Assembly (NCBI GenBank): GCA_050942615.1
Contig: JBMNNQ010000081.1
Span: 1-5,473 of the forward strand
DNA length: 5,473 nucleotides
Direction: 5' to 3'
Source of the DNA: JAAZMI01 sp050942615
GTDB taxonomy: Bacteria > Bacillota > Dethiobacteria > DTU022 > UBA8154
Every line of letters starts with the position of its first letter. Within the stretch, counting starts at the first letter, position 1. Made by a program: the position numbers and the translations under genes. The notes under the pieces are model-generated. The model was not told where the DNA came from. It saw only the letters and a program-made list of their open reading frames with translations, and did not search any database. Positions 1 to 5,473 of the stretch are shown piece by piece.

Positions 1-524
1 TAACCCTGACCTTTGAAAGAAAGAGCCGCTCTTTTGAAAGGCTTTTGTTGGCGCCCATCAGCCTTAACCTGTTAATGCTGGCCAAAACTGCCGGTGCTAT
101 TTTATTCGGGGCCGTCAATGCTTTTGTGCCGGTATTTTTTGCCGCTTTTATGATCGACTTAACCGGGATCAACTGGCCGATGGTTTTGGGCAGCGTAGCT
201 CTGATTGCTATAACTTCCACTTTTTTAGGCCTGTTTGTAGCTGTTTCCGTTACCCAGGCCTTTGAAGCCCAGACCTTTTCCAATTTTTTTCGTTTTCCGA
301 TGCTTTTTTTGTGCGGGCTGTTTATCCCCCTAGCAAACTTGCCCTCTTTTCTGCGGCCGCTTTCCTATGCCCTGCCGCTCACTTACGGTGCAGATCTGCT
401 CAAGACTGCTATTAGTTTCAACGGGGTTATACCAGTACCCCTCAGTTTTTTAATGCTCTTTGTTTTCAGCGTTTTTTTGTTTTTTTATAGTATCTATAAT
501 GTAAACCGGAAATGGATTCACTGA
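1..524 (+). CDS. ABC-2 type transporter permease, C-terminal part (5' end outside window)
   Basis: The reading frame is open from the first full codon at position 3 to the TGA at 522-524, giving 173 visible residues; the gene begins before the window. About four hydrophobic segments are seen, near visible residues 29-50, 60-83, 95-112 and 145-165, so this is an integral membrane protein. The visible start (FERKSRSFERLLLAPIS) resembles the ABC-2/NodJ/DrrB-type signature in which a charged E-R-x-x-x-x-x-E-R-L-L stretch precedes 'aPis', and the later FLCGLFIPLANLP...LPLTYGADLL stretch is the typical conserved 'G.f.P...lP..l.......P.tY..dllR' region. Such permeases are usually about 250 residues with six helices and pair with an ATP-binding subunit to export drugs, polysaccharides or other molecules. 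The substrate cannot be told from the fragment. It converges on the cobalamin operon, so it is not co-transcribed with it, and a B12-related role is not implied. Its codons look richer in T than the neighbouring operon, partly because it is so rich in Phe and Leu. Confidence 0.88.
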   Translation, partial: TLTFERKSRSFERLLLAPISLNLLMLAKTAGAILFGAVNAFVPVFFAAFMIDLTGINWPMVLGSVALIAITSTFLGLFVAVSVTQAFEAQTFSNFFRFPMLFLCGLFIPLANLPSFLRPLSYALPLTYGADLLKTAISFNGVIPVPLSFLMLFVFSVFLFFYSIYNVNRKWIH

Positions 525-686
525 AATAGATCTAATGCAAAAAGTAAATAAGAAGGTTTTTTCTAAAAAGACAGTTTGGTAGACGCCAACAAAACGGCAA
601 GCCTGTAACCTTCCATCCTGAAAGGTGGTTCCGACAAAAAAATGCCGGCAAGATGCCAAGGGGGCCTGCCCTGCCCTATAGCCTGC
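525..686. other. Convergent intergenic region with small hairpins, no gene
   Basis: This gap separates the stop codons of two converging genes, and no convincing coding frame crosses it. It begins AT-rich (525-570) and becomes GC-rich toward cbiC. Read on the plus strand it could form several short stems: ACAG at 571-574 with CTGT at 603-606, enclosing TTGG 576-579 / CCAA 586-589; then ACCTT 608-612 with AAGGT 622-626, or alternatively AACC 607-610 with GGTT 627-630. A run of seven A lies at 636-642. The pentamer CTGCC occurs three times at 666-670, 671-675 and 683-687. Positions 654-671 loosely resemble a B12 box, but the rest of a cobalamin riboswitch core is not visible. It may be a 3' UTR or terminator zone for both genes, or a decayed regulatory element. 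Confidence 0.6.
636..670 (-). terminator. Possible weak intrinsic terminator of the cbi operon
   Basis: On the minus strand, 17 bases past the cbiC stop, GGCAGG (670-665) can pair with CTTGCC (652-647), including one G-U pair. A smaller hairpin, GGCA-TCT-TGCC, lies inside the same stretch as an alternative. A run of seven T (642-636) follows after four more bases. The position, just past the last gene, is right for a terminator. The stem is short, the loop is long and the spacing to the T run is loose, so it may be inefficient or simply a chance fold. Confidence 0.3.
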
Positions 687-1331
687 CTAAAACGTTTTAT
701 GTCCGGCTGCCTCATAAAGCAGGGCGTTACAGATGGCAGCGGCTACAGTGCTGCCGCCCTTGCGGCCGGTGGCAATTATGCAGGGACAACCGGCACCCTT
801 GATTATTTCCTTACTTTCCACAACGTTGACAAACCCGACCGGCACACCGACGATCAGCCGGGGTTTGATACGCCCCGCCCGTACTAGTTCTTCCAGGCGC
901 AGCAGTGCCGTAGGTGCATTGCCGATGGCGAACAACAAGGGGGTGTCCGGGAAGAGCGCACAGGCCTTTTCCATGCTGACCGCAGCCCGCGTGAAGCCGC
1001 GTTTTTGTGCGGCGGCAGCAACATCTGCATCGGCTATAAAACAGTGTGCCGTGCCTCCAAACCGGGCCAGCACCCTTTTGTTGATCCCTGCTGCCGCCAT
1101 CTTAGTATCGGTGACGATATTTGCACCGCAACGCAGAGCCTCCAGGCCTGCCTGCACGGCATTTTCAGAAAAATAAAGGTTCCGGACATAATCAAAGTCT
1201 GCCGTGGTATGTATGACCCGCTGGAGAACAACCCTCTGCCCGGCGGGCAGTTGCACAGCGCCCATCTCACGGCTGATAATTTCGAAGCTGTGTCTTTCAA
1301 TTTCCTGTGGCGGCATGGTATGCCAAGTCAT
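687..1331 (-). CDS. cbiC: Cobalt-precorrin-8X methylmutase CbiC
   Basis: This 214-residue protein has the normal length for the CbiC/CobH family. It catalyses the shift of the C11 methyl group to C12 in cobalt-precorrin-8, producing cobyrinate, the last ring-forming step before amidation. Visible family motifs are PxxIExxSFEII (8-19), RVIHTTADFDY (38-48) whose His41 corresponds to the catalytic histidine of the family, DTKMAAAGI (85-93), IGNAPTAL (136-143), VGVPVGFVNVVESKE (161-175) and GRKGGSTVAAAICNALL (189-205). The start at 1331 is supported by GGGAGAGG six bases upstream and by the N-terminal family motif beginning within ten residues. It lies 18 bases after the cbiET stop and is the last gene of the operon here, followed by a convergent gene. 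Nothing appears truncated. CobH of the aerobic route is homologous, but the CbiG-containing context indicates the cobalt-bearing substrate. Confidence 0.96.
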   Translation of the reverse strand: MTWHTMPPQEIERHSFEIISREMGAVQLPAGQRVVLQRVIHTTADFDYVRNLYFSENAVQAGLEALRCGANIVTDTKMAAAGINKRVLARFGGTAHCFIADADVAAAAQKRGFTRAAVSMEKACALFPDTPLLFAIGNAPTALLRLEELVRAGRIKPRLIVGVPVGFVNVVESKEIIKGAGCPCIIATGRKGGSTVAAAICNALLYEAAGHKTF

Positions 1332-1337
1332 GGCTAT

Positions 1338-1345
1338 CCTCTCCC
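1338..1345 (-). promoter_or_regulatory. Ribosome binding site of cbiC
   Basis: The minus strand reads GGGAGAGG in the short cbiET-cbiC gap, six bases before the ATG at 1331. It is a good purine-rich Shine-Dalgarno match and supports that start; cbiC is the only gene of this operon that does not overlap its upstream neighbour. Confidence 0.65.
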
Positions 1346-1349
1346 TTTC

Positions 1350-2552
1350 CTATTTAATACCGGCCCCGCTGATAATAAAGACAGGGTTTTGTGCCCGCAT
1401 CAGGTGCTGCCCGCCTGCCTGCCGGGCACGGCTGGCGGCGATCTGCACTATTTCCACCTCCTGCAGGGGCAGATGGAAAAACGACTCCGCGGCCGCTGTC
1501 AGTGTTTCCAGCGTGATGGCGCTTAAAACCAGGCGTACAGCAGGGTTGAGCGCTAACAGCCGTTCCAGGATGGCCTTTAACCGGCCACCGCTGCCGCCGA
1601 TAAACACTGCATCCGGAGGCGGCAATCCTGCCAGCACGTCGGGTGCCCGGCCTGCAATGCAGGTGAGGTTAAAAACACCCAATTTTTTGGCGTTTTCCCT
1701 GATGAGCCTACAGCCTGCAGGTTTGTGTTCAATAGCATAAACGTGCCCCGCCCTGGCCAGCAGCGCTGCCTCCACAGAAACAGAACCGGTGCCGGCACCA
1801 ATGTCATAGACAATGTCGGCTGCACACAGCCGCAGTTTGGAAAGAATTACACTGCGCACCTCACTTTTGGTCATCGGCACAGAGCCGCGCACGAAAACAC
1901 TGTCCGGCAGGCCGCAGGATACTGTCCGGCGGGGCCGAGGGTTTTCTACCAGCAGGACGGCAAGTTCATCAACATCAGCCTGGGCCAGTTCTGCTGCGGT
2001 CCCGGCCCGGATTCTTTCACGTGCCGAACCTAAGTTTTCACCCGCTGTTGCTGCACAATCCCCCCAGCCGGCCTTTTTTAAGACCTTGCACAAGGCCGGC
2101 ACCGTCCATCGGCCGCCGGTTAAGAAAAAAGTGGCCGCGTGATCGCGCACCAGGCCGGCCGCATCACAGTCCTTGCCGTGGGCGCTGACCAGTTTCCAGT
2201 CCTGCCAGGGCCGCCTTAGTTGGGCTGCAAAATATTGTAAACTGGAGATGCCGGGCAGCACCTTAACTTGGTAGCCGGCCAGCAGAGGCAGCAGCCTCTT
2301 TGTGCCGCTGTAGAAACCTGTATCCCCACTCATCAGAATACAAATTGAACCGGCCTGCGGGTTCACTGCCACCAGGTGTACAATTTCAGCAGGGTCAAGC
2401 GCCGCATAGCACTGTGCAGGGCAGCCTGCCGGCAACGCTGTTAGCAGCCGCCGGGCGCCGATCACAACCCCGGCGGCTAAAATAGCTTTTTTTGCTTCTA
2501 AGGTCAACGTGCCTGCATCCCCTGGGCCCATGCCAATTAAATAGACAAGCAT
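1350..2552 (-). CDS. cbiET: Fused cobalt-precorrin-7 C5-methyltransferase / cobalt-precorrin-6B C15-methyltransferase (decarboxylating) CbiET
   Basis: A 400-residue two-domain fusion, the length expected for CbiET or its aerobic counterpart CobL. Residues 1 to about 205 form the CbiE tetrapyrrole methylase: GMGPGD (7-12), SGDTGFYSG (75-83), LPGISSLQYFAAQLRRPWQD (99-118) and SAHG (123-126). Residues from about 214 to the end form the CbiT class I SAM methyltransferase: GLPDSVFVRGSVPMTKSEVR at the domain start, the SAM loop DIGAGTGS (250-257) and FIGGSGG (317-323). From family knowledge, CbiT methylates C15 and removes the C12 acetate carboxyl, and CbiE methylates C5, giving cobalt-precorrin-8. 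The ATG at 2552 puts the GMGPGD loop at its usual place and is preceded by GGGGGTGG four bases upstream. The start lies inside the end of cbiJ, a 16-base overlap suggesting translational coupling. CobL is the alternative name; the anaerobic neighbours favour CbiET. Confidence 0.96.
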   Translation of the reverse strand: MLVYLIGMGPGDAGTLTLEAKKAILAAGVVIGARRLLTALPAGCPAQCYAALDPAEIVHLVAVNPQAGSICILMSGDTGFYSGTKRLLPLLAGYQVKVLPGISSLQYFAAQLRRPWQDWKLVSAHGKDCDAAGLVRDHAATFFLTGGRWTVPALCKVLKKAGWGDCAATAGENLGSARERIRAGTAAELAQADVDELAVLLVENPRPRRTVSCGLPDSVFVRGSVPMTKSEVRSVILSKLRLCAADIVYDIGAGTGSVSVEAALLARAGHVYAIEHKPAGCRLIRENAKKLGVFNLTCIAGRAPDVLAGLPPPDAVFIGGSGGRLKAILERLLALNPAVRLVLSAITLETLTAAAESFFHLPLQEVEIVQIAASRARQAGGQHLMRAQNPVFIISGAGIK

Positions 2553-3310
2553 GTGTCCACCCCCAACAGTTCCAAAATTTTAGCTACGGTCTCTCTGTAG
2601 GAAAGCCCTGCTTCCTGTGGGCGGCGTAAAACAATAAGCTGCACACCGAGTTCACGGGCAGCCTCTTTCTTCGCCGGAAAGCCGCCGGCCAGGCCGCTGT
2701 CTTTAGTAACCAAAATCCTGATGTTAAACTGCTGCAGCAAAGCCTTGTTCAGTTCCCGGGAAAAAGGCCCCTGCATGGCGATGAGATGCCGGGCGGGAAA
2801 GCCCAGGGCCAGGCAGGCCCGGATGGACTCGACGGCAGGCAGCACCCGCAGGTAAAGCCGTTCTTTAAAACCGGGTATCTTTGTAAAAACAGTCAGTTCC
2901 TTGCTGCCGGTTGTAATGAGGGCCATTCCCTGCAGTTCCCCGATTAGCTCTGCCGCAGCCCGGAGTGAGGGAACAATAATTCCTGCCCCTGTGTCACTTT
3001 TTTTCCGCAAAAGGCGCAAATAAGGGACCTGTGTTGCTGCCGCGGCCTCCTTAATATTTACAGATACTGCGGCAGCATAGGGATGGGTGGCGTCAACAAT
3101 GCAGGAAAAATTCCCCCGGCGGGTCAGGGCAGCCATCTGTTCTGCATTCAGGCGTCCCACGCAAATTTTTAATTTTTCGCTTTCAACCGGTAAGAGCGCG
3201 TGCCCATAGGCGCCGGCCACACACAAAGTAACAGCTACCGGATAAGATGCCAGCGCCTGCAGCAGCCTGCGCCCCTCACTTGTACCGCCGAAGATCAGTA
3301 ATTTTTTCAT
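2537..3310 (-). CDS. cbiJ: Cobalt-precorrin-6A reductase CbiJ
   Basis: A 257-residue protein of normal length for the CbiJ/CobK family. It reduces the macrocycle of cobalt-precorrin-6A to cobalt-precorrin-6B with a nicotinamide cofactor in the cytoplasm. Diagnostic motifs are GGTSEG near the N-terminus (8-13, a nucleotide-binding loop), DATHPYA (73-79), TGSKEL (144-149), AMQGPFS (178-184) and TKDSGLAGG (202-210), all in the family's order. The ATG at 3310 forms an ATGA overlap with the cbiH stop and places GGTSEG at the expected distance from the start. No good Shine-Dalgarno sequence is seen before it, so translation probably depends on ribosomes finishing cbiH. The end overlaps cbiET by 16 bases. 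The product feeds the CbiT half of the next gene. No defect is visible. Confidence 0.96.
   Translation of the reverse strand: MKKLLIFGGTSEGRRLLQALASYPVAVTLCVAGAYGHALLPVESEKLKICVGRLNAEQMAALTRRGNFSCIVDATHPYAAAVSVNIKEAAAATQVPYLRLLRKKSDTGAGIIVPSLRAAAELIGELQGMALITTGSKELTVFTKIPGFKERLYLRVLPAVESIRACLALGFPARHLIAMQGPFSRELNKALLQQFNIRILVTKDSGLAGGFPAKKEAARELGVQLIVLRRPQEAGLSYRETVAKILELLGVDTCLSI
2557..2564 (-). promoter_or_regulatory. Probable ribosome binding site of cbiET inside cbiJ
   Basis: The minus strand reads GGGGGTGG four bases before the cbiET ATG, within the last codons of cbiJ (those encoding Gly-Val-Asp). It is G-rich rather than a canonical AGGAGG, so coupling to cbiJ translation may matter as much as this site. 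Confidence 0.45.
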
Positions 3311-4038
3311 CGCTTACGTTCATAGCCGCGGCGCGTTACCATTTTGCCGTTGATAAGGTGGGTTTGGCTGTTGCCGATAAAAACAGTGGAGAACATATCC
3401 AGCCTGGCCGCGCGCAGCTCCTGCAGCGTTAGAATACAGCTTTGTTCACCATTTCTGCCAATGTTCCTGACAATGCCGCAGACTGTTTCTTTGCTTCTGT
3501 TTGCCAAAATAATTTCACAGGCCCGGCGCAGGTGTTCCTCCCGCCTGCTGCTGGCCGGGTTATAAAGCACGATCACAAAATCACCCTGTACCACGCCCCG
3601 CAGCCGTTTTGCAATCGTAGCCCAGGGGATTAGGAGATCGGAAAGCGAAAGCACCGCGTAATCCTGCATCAGCGGGGCGCCCAGCAGGGCCGCACCGCTT
3701 TGTGCCGCCGTCACCCCGGGCACGACTACGATTTCAACTGCAGGTTTAGTACCTGCCAACTCATAAAGCAACCCTGCCATACCAAATACGCCTGCATCAC
3801 CGCTGCAGACCATGGCCACCGTGCGTTCAGCAGCCGCCTGCAGTGCTTTTTGACAGCGTTCTATTTCACGGCGCATACCCGTAACCAAATATTCCTTTTC
3901 CGGATAGAGCGGCCGAACCAGCTCTACATATTTTGTATAGCCGCAGATTAACGGCGCTTGTTCCAATGCCAGGCGTGCCTGTTCAGTCATACCTGCCGGA
4001 CCGCCGGGGCCCAATCCTACAACAAAAAGTCTGTTCAT
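3307..4038 (-). CDS. cbiH: Cobalt-factor III / cobalt-precorrin-3 C17-methyltransferase CbiH
   Basis: A 243-residue tetrapyrrole (corrin/porphyrin) methylase, the standard size of the short CbiH/CobJ form. It lacks the long C-terminal extension found in some CbiH proteins such as the iron-sulphur CbiH60 type. It uses SAM to methylate C17 and drives ring contraction, forming the delta-lactone of cobalt-precorrin-4. Motifs seen: VGLGPGG (7-13), GYTKYVEL (33-40), CSGDAGVFGMAG (78-89), VVPGVTAAQSGAALLGAPLMQDYAVLSLSDLL (105-136) and LYNPASSRR (158-166). The start at 4038 is fixed by a strong AGGAGG site and by the N-terminal glycine loop. It overlaps the cbiG stop and the cbiJ start by ATGA each. 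Its product is the substrate of the CbiF step, and CbiG acts after that. Other members of this methylase superfamily (CbiL, CbiF, CbiE) are excluded by the GYTKY and MQDYAVLSLSDLL motifs. Confidence 0.95.
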   Translation of the reverse strand: MNRLFVVGLGPGGPAGMTEQARLALEQAPLICGYTKYVELVRPLYPEKEYLVTGMRREIERCQKALQAAAERTVAMVCSGDAGVFGMAGLLYELAGTKPAVEIVVVPGVTAAQSGAALLGAPLMQDYAVLSLSDLLIPWATIAKRLRGVVQGDFVIVLYNPASSRREEHLRRACEIILANRSKETVCGIVRNIGRNGEQSCILTLQELRAARLDMFSTVFIGNSQTHLINGKMVTRRGYERKR

Positions 4039-5039
4039 TGTTCCTCCTCAAAATACAGCGTATAGGGCGCCGCCGCCAGAGCCAGCGCCACACCGTTTTC
4101 TATACTTTTCCGCCAGATAAGTTTCCCGCCGCTGCCTAAAACAGCACTGCGTTCACAGACGTTATCCACGCCGGCAACCTTCTGTACAAATGCAGATGCT
4201 GTAAAATTTCCCGGCACCGCGCGCAGCTGTTCAGCCGCAAAAGTTTGCAGCGGCAGGCCGCAGGCCGCACAAAAAGAAAGCAATCCTGCTTCCTGCGCCT
4301 TGAGATCGATACTGCAAACAAGGCCCACCGCCTCTTGATGACAACCGGTTTTTTGCAGCAGCTTTATGCAAGCCTTTTGCAGTGCCTCTGCAGTCACGCC
4401 TTTGCGGCAGCCCACGCCCAAGGTCAAAACAGGCGGGATTAATTGCAGCACCTCTTTCCCGGCCCCGGTTTTTACTGAAATTAACACGTCACAGCACCCA
4501 GATGCCGGGAGCACTCCCGCCGGCAGGGCACCTGCCACTGGGAACATGCTCCGCAGATAAACATTTTCGCCGGCCAGCATCCTGGCCGCTACAGATTTAA
4601 TCCGTCTGGGATCTAGGATTTTGATCTTGTTTGCGCTGGCCCAGCTGTCAAAGGCAAAAACACCGCTGCACTCTGTAGCGGTGGTCATCACCGGAACAGC
4701 TGTCAGCAGGGCGGCGACCTCCTGTGCCAGGCGGTTTGCACCGCCAATATGCCCTGCCAGCAGCGGAATCACAAATTTCCCCTGTTCATCGAGCACCACA
4801 ACAGCCGGATCAGTGGTTTTGGACTGCAGATGAGGAGCCACCGCGCGCACCGCAATACCCGCCGCCCCGATGAACAACAGCGCATCGGCCGCAGCAAAGT
4901 GCCGGCCGGTCCATTCCTGCAGCCCGCCTTCCCGGCAGCGGTAATGTTCTGCGGCTCTCCCTGCCGTCCTGAGCAGGGTCTGTAATCTGGCTGCCAAGGC
5001 AAAGCCCTTTGCGGTAAAGGCAATAATGCTAACCTTCAT
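4035..5039 (-). CDS. cbiG: Cobalt-precorrin-5A hydrolase CbiG
   Basis: A 334-residue protein close to the usual length of full CbiG. It opens the delta-lactone of cobalt-precorrin-5A and releases the C20 carbon with its methyl as acetaldehyde, a step unique to the anaerobic B12 pathway. The N-terminal domain shows FIGAAGIAVRAVAPHLQSKTTDPAV (56-80), VVLDEQGKFVIPLLAGHIGGANRLA (81-105) and TTATECSGVFAFD (119-131), which is the core CbiG signature. A middle part (about 135-200) is variable. The C-terminal domain begins with LTLGVGCRKGVT (205-216), followed by SIDLKAQEAGL (243-253) and GVDNVCERSAVL (290-301). The start at 5039 overlaps the cbiF stop (ATGA). Only a weak AAGGG lies about nine bases upstream, suggesting coupling. 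The protein is cysteine-rich (eleven Cys, including a CAAC at 257-260); I cannot tell whether this matters. It is not fused to another enzyme, unlike some CbiG proteins. Confidence 0.96.
   Translation of the reverse strand: MKVSIIAFTAKGFALAARLQTLLRTAGRAAEHYRCREGGLQEWTGRHFAAADALLFIGAAGIAVRAVAPHLQSKTTDPAVVVLDEQGKFVIPLLAGHIGGANRLAQEVAALLTAVPVMTTATECSGVFAFDSWASANKIKILDPRRIKSVAARMLAGENVYLRSMFPVAGALPAGVLPASGCCDVLISVKTGAGKEVLQLIPPVLTLGVGCRKGVTAEALQKACIKLLQKTGCHQEAVGLVCSIDLKAQEAGLLSFCAACGLPLQTFAAEQLRAVPGNFTASAFVQKVAGVDNVCERSAVLGSGGKLIWRKSIENGVALALAAAPYTLYFEEEQ
4043..4048 (-). promoter_or_regulatory. Strong ribosome binding site of cbiH inside cbiG
   Basis: The minus strand reads AGGAGG four bases before the cbiH ATG. 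The same bases encode the final Glu-rich tail of CbiG (FEEEQ), so the signal is embedded in coding sequence. It is the best Shine-Dalgarno site in the window, in contrast to the weak sites before cbiG and cbiJ. Confidence 0.75.
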
Positions 5040-5473
5040 CGCTGGTTTCCCTTACGCCACCCGGTGGAAAACGCCGGATCGTAAAGCCGGGAACGCGCAT
5101 ATTCCCCGCCCAAAAACCGGCCCACTAAAATCAAAGCCGTTTTTTGGATCCCTTGTTTCTGGGCAGCCTGATGCAACGTACCTACGGTGCAGTGCACTGT
5201 TTTTTCGTCCGGCCAGGTGGCTTTGTACACTATTGCCGCCGGTGTATCTGCGGCCAGCCCCCCGGCCAGCAATTCTGACTGCAGGGTTTCAGTCAGGCCG
5301 GCACTTAAAAAAATAACCATGGTGCAACCATGGGCGGCTAAACTGCGGATGTTTTCCTGTTCCGGCACCGGGGTGCGGCCTGCCAGCCGGGTGATAATTA
5401 CGCTCTGGCTCACGCCGGGGAGTGTATATTCGGCACGCAGCGCCGCAGCAGCGCCGCAAAAACTGGAAACGCC
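5036..5473 (-). CDS. cbiF: Cobalt-precorrin-4 C11-methyltransferase CbiF, C-terminal part (5' end outside window)
   Basis: The frame is open from the window's right edge to the TGA at 5036-5038, giving 145 residues; CbiF/CobM proteins are about 250, so roughly the first 105 are missing. The visible start GVSSFCGAAAALRAEYTLPGVSQSVIITR is the well-conserved mid-protein CbiF/CobM motif, followed by RTPVPEQENIRSLAAHGCTMVIFLSAG, AAIVYKATWPDEKTV and the terminal GGEYARSRLYDPAFSTGWR, which closely follows the family ending. The enzyme transfers a SAM methyl group to C11 of cobalt-precorrin-4, giving cobalt-precorrin-5A, the substrate of CbiG encoded immediately downstream. The stop overlaps the cbiG start in an ATGA. 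The GTG at 5411-5413 is an internal valine, not the start, because family sequence continues upstream of it. CobM is the aerobic homologue; the adjoining cbiG favours CbiF. Confidence 0.95.
   Translation of the reverse strand, partial: GVSSFCGAAAALRAEYTLPGVSQSVIITRLAGRTPVPEQENIRSLAAHGCTMVIFLSAGLTETLQSELLAGGLAADTPAAIVYKATWPDEKTVHCTVGTLHQAAQKQGIQKTALILVGRFLGGEYARSRLYDPAFSTGWRKGNQR

Noticed and set aside
495..500. TATAAT at the end of the permease gene as a possible plus-strand promoter
   Set aside because: No acceptable -35 box is seen at 16-18 bases upstream, only T runs; the hexamer lies inside coding sequence and is easily explained by chance in an AT-rich stretch.
576..590. TTGGTAGACGCC resembling the D-arm of a leucine tRNA
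   Set aside because: No acceptor, anticodon or T-arm can be assembled around it; the match is limited to about a dozen bases.
621..634. T-box-like GGTGGTTCCGAC on the plus strand
   Set aside because: It agrees with the T-box consensus at only part of its positions, lacks the conserved ACC, and there is no specifier stem, no following terminator and no downstream plus-strand gene to regulate.
733..1176. Long plus-strand open frame (147 codons) opposite cbiC
   Set aside because: It is the antisense shadow of a GC-rich gene whose protein is fully recognisable; the plus-strand translation shows no family motif, and the same applies to the frames at 1204-1740, 1005-1526 and 1813-2142.
5411..5413. 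GTG as the start of a short cbiF gene
   Set aside because: The frame remains open to the window edge and the upstream residues GVSSFCGAAAALRAEYTLPG match the conserved CbiF family region, so this codon is internal.
1..5473. A wholly new biological system
   Set aside because: All coding sequence except the permease fragment belongs to well-known cobalamin enzymes with intact motifs; no unknown gene, repeat array or mobile element was seen.

Overview
The window holds most of an anaerobic (early cobalt insertion) cobalamin corrin-ring operon on the minus strand, facing the 3' end of an unrelated-looking ABC-2 type transporter permease on the plus strand. A cbiG gene, encoding the ring-opening hydrolase specific to the anaerobic route, beside cbiF, cbiH, cbiJ and cbiC identifies the oxygen-independent B12 pathway. 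The host is therefore probably an anaerobic or facultative bacterium. The strong AGGAGG ribosome site, the fused cbiET gene and the general protein style fit a moderately GC-rich Firmicute, perhaps a Negativicute/Sporomusa-type organism or a Clostridia relative. That taxonomic guess is inference only.

Layout, left to right: positions 1-524 carry the C-terminal 173 residues of a membrane permease (plus strand; start lies outside the window). Positions 525-686 are a non-coding gap between convergent genes, with several small hairpins, a possible weak terminator for the minus-strand operon and a stretch loosely resembling a B12 box. Positions 687-5473 are a continuous minus-strand operon, read right to left as cbiF (5' end outside the window), cbiG, cbiH, cbiJ, cbiET, cbiC.

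The genes encode consecutive or near-consecutive steps. CbiH makes the C17 methylation and ring contraction. CbiF methylates C11. CbiG opens the lactone and releases the two-carbon fragment. CbiJ reduces cobalt-precorrin-6A. CbiET methylates C5 and C15 and decarboxylates the C12 acetate. CbiC moves the C11 methyl to C12, giving cobyrinate. CbiD (C1 methylation), CbiL (C20), the cobalt chelatase and the amidases are not in the window; some probably lie upstream, beyond the right edge. The genes are tightly coupled: three successive ATGA start/stop overlaps, one 16-base overlap and one 18-base gap.

I found no mobile element, CRISPR array, tRNA or rRNA, and no convincing new system. The only part not explained by known genes is the structured convergent gap at 525-686.
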